DNA of 12,333 nucleotides from Stenocarpella maydis (Eukaryota; Ascomycota; Sordariomycetes; Diaporthales; Diaporthaceae), in the NCBI GenBank assembly GCA_002270565.1, contig NQMI01000216.1, positions 15,051 through 27,383 of the forward strand. Reading direction: 5' to 3'. The position numbers and the translations under genes are program-made. Below the pieces are notes generated by a model that saw only the letters and a program-made list of their open reading frames with translations, made no database searches and was not told the DNA's origin. Below are positions 8,259 through 12,333 of the stretch, piece by piece (the stretch's first letter is position 1; each line of letters starts with the position of its first letter).

Positions 8259-9640
8259 AGAGTAATATCTGGAGATAGTGGAGATTTATATGAGACTTAA
8301 GGGTAGGTACTAAATACTAGAAGGGTTGGTATGAATCCACTTAGCCTAGCTATATTATTTAGGGCCTTAATTGCTATCTATAGGATTATCTTATTATTTA
8401 TAGCTTTATCAATCTCTATATGAAGCATTTTATACGCCCTTTTTAGAGGTCTATATAACCGCTTAACTTTCCCTATAGCCCAGTATACCTCTACTAGCAT
8501 CTCTTTACACAAGATCCTTATAATCTTTATATTTATATAAAACTCCTCTAATGCAAAGTTTATCCCTAGGTTGTATATAATATAGTTAGGTAGGCTAATA
8601 TAAGTATAGATCCAGCATTTATAGAGTGCATCTTAGGTATCTTATATAGATATAAATCTAAGGAATATTACTACTTAGAAGTTTATATCTATATTGATTA
8701 TATATAGGGCATTCTTCTTTCCAAGTTATATAATATTAATTACTACTTTATAATTAAAGTAGCTTTCATCCTTAATAGAGAATTTAAATTATCTTAGGGC
8801 TGGGTTATATATCTAGCAGTAGTAGCAGAATTTCTTAATTCTCTCCAGAATGGCTTCCTTAACATTATTATACCCTATACTTCTAAGAAGTCTATATAGT
8901 TTCTTTATATAGGGATGGCTAAAGCGCCTATAAAGTCACTATAGCTAAGGTTTAGTAAGGAAGGCTCTAGCCTCTATATAGCTAAGGTTAAAGAAAGCAT
9001 ATCCCTATTTTCATATAACTAGGAGTAAGGTATTCCCTTATATAATAATATTTGCAGTATTATTAAAGTAGGCCTTTAGTCTATTAGCATTATATAGTAA
9101 GAATAGGAATAGAGTTAAGGTATTTATAATATAGTAGGTTATCTCTTTAAGTTAGTTCCTCAGCTTAATTATCCTAATAGAAGTAATTATATCTGCTAGT
9201 TTAAACTTAACTCTTGCTATATCCTTCTTCTAGTTAATCATCATACTAGGGTTCTCTCATATATATGCTAGTACCTGGGGCTTCCCTATTATTGAAAATT
9301 TAGCTACCCTAGTATCCCAGAGTTCCCCTTAATATATTATACTATATAGGTTATATAGTATGAAGCTTTTTGTAGTAATCATCCTTAGAGCTGAGTAGAT
9401 ATCTTTACCTATTGTGCGGTAATTGAATGCTGCATTAACAAGGTGCTATTAGGGTATGTTTTCATCCTCTAAGCCCCATGAATCCTATAGTTGGTCTTCT
9501 ATACGATTAAGATCTGGGTCCTCCCCCTTATAATCAAATATAAATAACTAAAATTTGCCCTCTCCCTAAAGAGATTCCTAATTAAGGTTATTACACACTT
9601 ATAGGTATTGGCCTTATATATTACTCCGCTCCTTTTTAGA
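8259..9640 (-). pseudogene. Copia protease and integrase remnant
   Basis: Read on the - strand in one frame. The protease site at 9308-9316 reads DTR, preceded by GELW. The HHCC finger ends with C-Y-Y-C at 8816-8827 (family CHHC). The integrase core follows, with FKFSIKDE, then VVIN at 8735-8746, YNLGINF at about 8555-8575, and VEVYWAIGKVKR at about 8459-8495. The three catalytic positions are 8735-8737, 8570-8572 and 8462-8464. The last two are separated by exactly 35 residues, the retroviral-type DX35E spacing, but they now encode Asn, Asn and Lys. The core continues through YRPLKRAY, NNIARLS and TLLVFSTYP to SPDIT at 8259, where the palindromic insert begins. The integrase C-terminal domain is not found on the other side. 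The first 846 bases of this reading are the inverted copy of 1-846. Confidence 0.88.
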
Positions 9641-11171
9641 GTAGTTAGTAGACCAGCACCTTTCCTTCTTGCACACAAAGCACTTCTTTAGTCGGCTTAT
9701 TGTATAAGGTGGTCTGAATGATTATTATAATAAATACGGTTGTTACCCTAGTCATACGAGAGGTTGTTATAGAAACCAGCCCTTATCAGGCTATAGATAA
9801 TTATATGAAGAGCTCATTCAGTGGCGATTATACAAAGGCTTTTAGCAGTTATTAAAGTTTAATATATACCTTCTATCTATAAAATTGATTTTTTACCTCA
9901 TCTTGGGTAATAAATTATCAGGTTAAGTTTCTCTCCATAGCAACTTAGATTGCTGCTCAAAGGTCTACAAATAGAGCTTCACACATTAGTTTCTGGTTCA
10001 TTAAGGTATATTCAAGCTCTAGCACCATACAATATACTCGGGAAACTATCATATAGAGTGCAATACCCCTTTAGTATCTCTCTCCTAGGGCCTATTGTGT
10101 GAGTTGGAGTTTATTAAGAAGTACCTTTAGTACTTCTAGGAGTGTTTTCTCTAGATTCTCCCTTTTAACTTATATAAAGGATATAGTTATCCAATCTGCC
10201 TAATACTAGCTATAATTAGTATTTATATTAAAGTGCATATTCATTAGATTATATATTTCCTTTTATATCTTATCCAGGCCTATATAGTAAAGGTAGAAGT
10301 CCTCTATATAGTCTGAGAGTATATCTGGGAAGACTATATAGTATTAATCCTCTTAAATTTGCAATCTTCTATAGTACCCTATAAAGATTCATGCTTTATT
10401 ATATAATAGGTTATATAACCTCCCTATATAGTTATATTCCTTCCTTTATTTCTTATTGAAGTTGGCTATAGCTTAGGGGTTGATTGGCCCGTTATAGACT
10501 ATTCAGGTCAGAGGTAAGTTATATAGAGCACCATTCATATAAATGGATTATGCAATAAGTATAATGTCTAGCTGCTATAGGAAATTGCCTACCTCTTATA
10601 TATATCTCACACCAGAAGGTATCTATTATATAGGATAGGTTTCTACTATCTATGCTTATATAGTTTAAGGGGCTTCATATAAATAGGATTATTACTATTA
10701 TTCATATAGCTTAATAGTTGCTTATATGGGTTATATTAATTACTATCTAGCTAGTAATATTATAGCTTATATAGGGCTAGGTGGAGTTTATTGAGTTTAC
10801 TATAGCTGCTTATAGCTTGCCTTTCTAGCCTTAATAAGTTATATAATTCTTGCTGAATAGGATCCTCCTAATATTTATATTCTCTCTTTACTAATTAGGT
10901 AAAGTAGCTCTTTCTTAAATATATGAGGGACCTAATTAAATTAGTGGGTAGTCCACCCCTTAAAGTCTTTAACTAGGGAGTCTAGGAGTAGATTCCCGTG
11001 TAGTTATANGCTGCGGCTTGGTTGAGGAGATCCCTAGGCTCTTAGTACAAGCATATAACTCTGGCTGTTCTGCTTCCTGATCCTTATTCGGTAGTATAGC
11101 TAGAGAGTTATATGGGGGCTTATCTCTTTACTCTTGCTAATCTATAATCCTGCTAAGTAATTACTAATTAG
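9641..11171 (-). pseudogene. Copia Gag remnant and 5' leader
   Basis: Internal sequence just downstream of the 5' LTR, on the - strand. The clearest landmark is the zinc knuckle at 9641-9682: CFVC, four residues, Cys-Trp-Ser-Thr-Asn, then Tyr where the left copy keeps His. This is the variant C-x2-C-x4-C-x4-H knuckle that I associate with fungal copia Gag. Upstream the reading is heavily broken by TAG/TAA. Fragments such as QQELYNLLRLERQA (about 10850) and NFLQQLDIILIAQSIYMNGALYNLP (about 10560) look protein-like, but I cannot map them to a capsid domain. No start codon can be chosen, and no tRNA primer site is evident after the LTR. An isolated N is at 11009. Confidence 0.7.
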
Positions 11172-11376
11172 TGTTAAGTGGCCTTTGCTATATAGCTGTT
11201 GGTATATATATATAGTGGTTATCGAACTGGTTCTATTATTTGATGATCTATCTAGGTTCTGAAATGAGGGAGGGGAAGAACACGGTAGGGGCTTAAGGCC
11301 TCCGTGCGGTACCTAGGTGGCTGACTAAGCCACCTCGTCCCCATACTGATGTGCGATCCTAAGTGCTATTCCAACA
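11172..11376 (-). mobile_element. 5' LTR of the right copia copy (205 bp)
   Basis: The best preserved of the three LTRs at its outer end. On the - strand it starts TGTTGGAATAGCACTTAGG and ends CACTTAACA. It differs from the 3' LTR at 5320-5524 at about two dozen of 205 positions, nearly all transitions. Exceptions include C/A at the AGCATA versus AGAACA site. The bases outside it show no target duplication with 5315-5319. Confidence 0.88.
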
Positions 11377-12333
11377 AAACTGCATTTTTCCTACCAAAGG
11401 TTAGCCTATTCAGACTAGTACTATGGCCCTATTAACCCCTCTAAATTAGTAAAGTTAATTAGAAATAAGCAATTAAGTATAGTTAGTACTAATTACTGCC
11501 ACCTTTTATTAATTATTTAGCTCTAGGGGGGTCCAAAGGTCAATAAAAGTTAGCAGAAATTACAAAAGTGTTCTACTTAGTAATAAATTCTACTTAGCAA
11601 TAAATTCTACTTAGTAATAAATTCTATTTAGTAATAAATTGTACCTAGTAATAAACTCTACTTAGTACTTAGTAATAAATTCTACTTCGTGATAAACTAA
11701 ATTATTATTATATTATTACCTTAATCTTTTATGTTAAGGAGTATAATATTATTAAATATTATACCATTACTTTTAATAAGGTTAAGGTATTAATCAAAGC
11801 TATTATTAATATTATATTAATGGCTACCTAAAGATAAATTATAATTAATAATAATCCTAAAGTTGAAGTTGCTTAATATTAGCGTATAACGCCCTATCTT
11901 AAGCTTACTATTATGGATATATTAATTAAATATATCACTTCATTTTTGGAACTATTAAGTTTCTTAATATTATTAGGTAAATAATTTATTAAGTTTTAGC
12001 TTATTATAGTATTATGATATATAATAATAGTTTCTTCATAAATAATAATTAATATTTTATTTAATATTTCAAATTTGAAAATTAAAATAACCTTTTTATG
12101 ATCTAAGTTATAAAGTACTATATAATACTTTATAATTAGTATACTTTAATTTATTACTTATAATTTCTAATAGACTCATTGCTCTCTTTAATATAAATAG
12201 GTACTTGAAGTTATTATTAGCTGTTTATTAAATATAACTACTAATCTTATTTATTAATTATATACAGAATTAGCTATAATAAGACTATAATAAATGAAAT
12301 ATTTATATTAAAGCAGACTTTATTAAAAAGATA
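11377..12333. other. AT-rich flank without recognisable genes
   Basis: The first 190 bases are mildly less AT-rich and include a CTAGGGGGGTCC run (11523-11534) that might be the edge of an older element, but no inverted partner is in view. After the tandem repeat at 11571-11696 the sequence becomes almost pure AT. I find no domain, RNA gene or long frame. Confidence 0.5.
11571..11696 (+). repeat. Degenerate 17-bp tandem repeat, seven units
   Basis: The unit is TTCTACTTAGTAATAAA. Units start at 11571, 11588, 11605, 11622, 11639, 11656 and 11680. The sixth is 24 bases long because ACTTAGT-like sequence is doubled inside it. The differences between units are mostly transitions. A minisatellite in AT-rich DNA. 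Confidence 0.85.

Overview
The window looks like a transposon graveyard from a filamentous ascomycete (Pezizomycotina). There is no intact gene. Most of it is very AT-rich and TpA-rich. It is CpG-poor outside a few islands, and almost all differences between repeat copies are C-to-T/G-to-A transitions. That is the signature of repeat-induced point mutation (RIP). The organism is inferred only from this mutation pattern and from the retrotransposon type; I cannot name a genus.

The main content is one Ty1/copia-type LTR retrotransposon family, present in two inverted, convergent copies with 205-bp LTRs. The left copy (+ strand, cut by the window start) runs from the Gag zinc knuckle through the protease and the HHCC zinc finger of integrase (1-846). 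It then passes through an unmatched segment (847-1110) and a 3' block (1111-1723) to its 3' LTR (1724-1928). The right copy (- strand) runs from its 5' LTR (11172-11376) through Gag, protease and integrase core (11171-8259). It continues, after an interruption, with reverse transcriptase (7137-6138), the same 3' block (6137-5525) and a 3' LTR (5524-5320). RNase H is not recognisable in either copy. The left 846 bases align without net gaps to 8813-9658, and 1111-1928 align without net gaps to 5320-6137.

Between the two 3' LTRs lies 3.4 kb of extremely AT-rich sequence (1929-5319) in which I recognise no product. The right copia copy is interrupted at 7135-8258 by a much better preserved insert. 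This is a head-to-head palindrome of two LTR-like arms of about 530 bp with a single N at its exact centre (7669). Each arm carries a TATA box and a short hairpin just beyond it, and there is an exact 55-bp tandem duplication at the right edge only. Integrase C-terminal sequence is missing at this point. To the right of the 5' LTR (11377-12333) is more AT-rich sequence containing a degenerate 17-bp tandem repeat.

Nothing here suggests a working operon, defence system or host gene. The interest lies in how the elements are arranged and decayed: one-sided RIP, catalytic residues destroyed by G-to-A changes, a palindrome with an identical core and diverged ends, and signs that the right copia element may be a composite.
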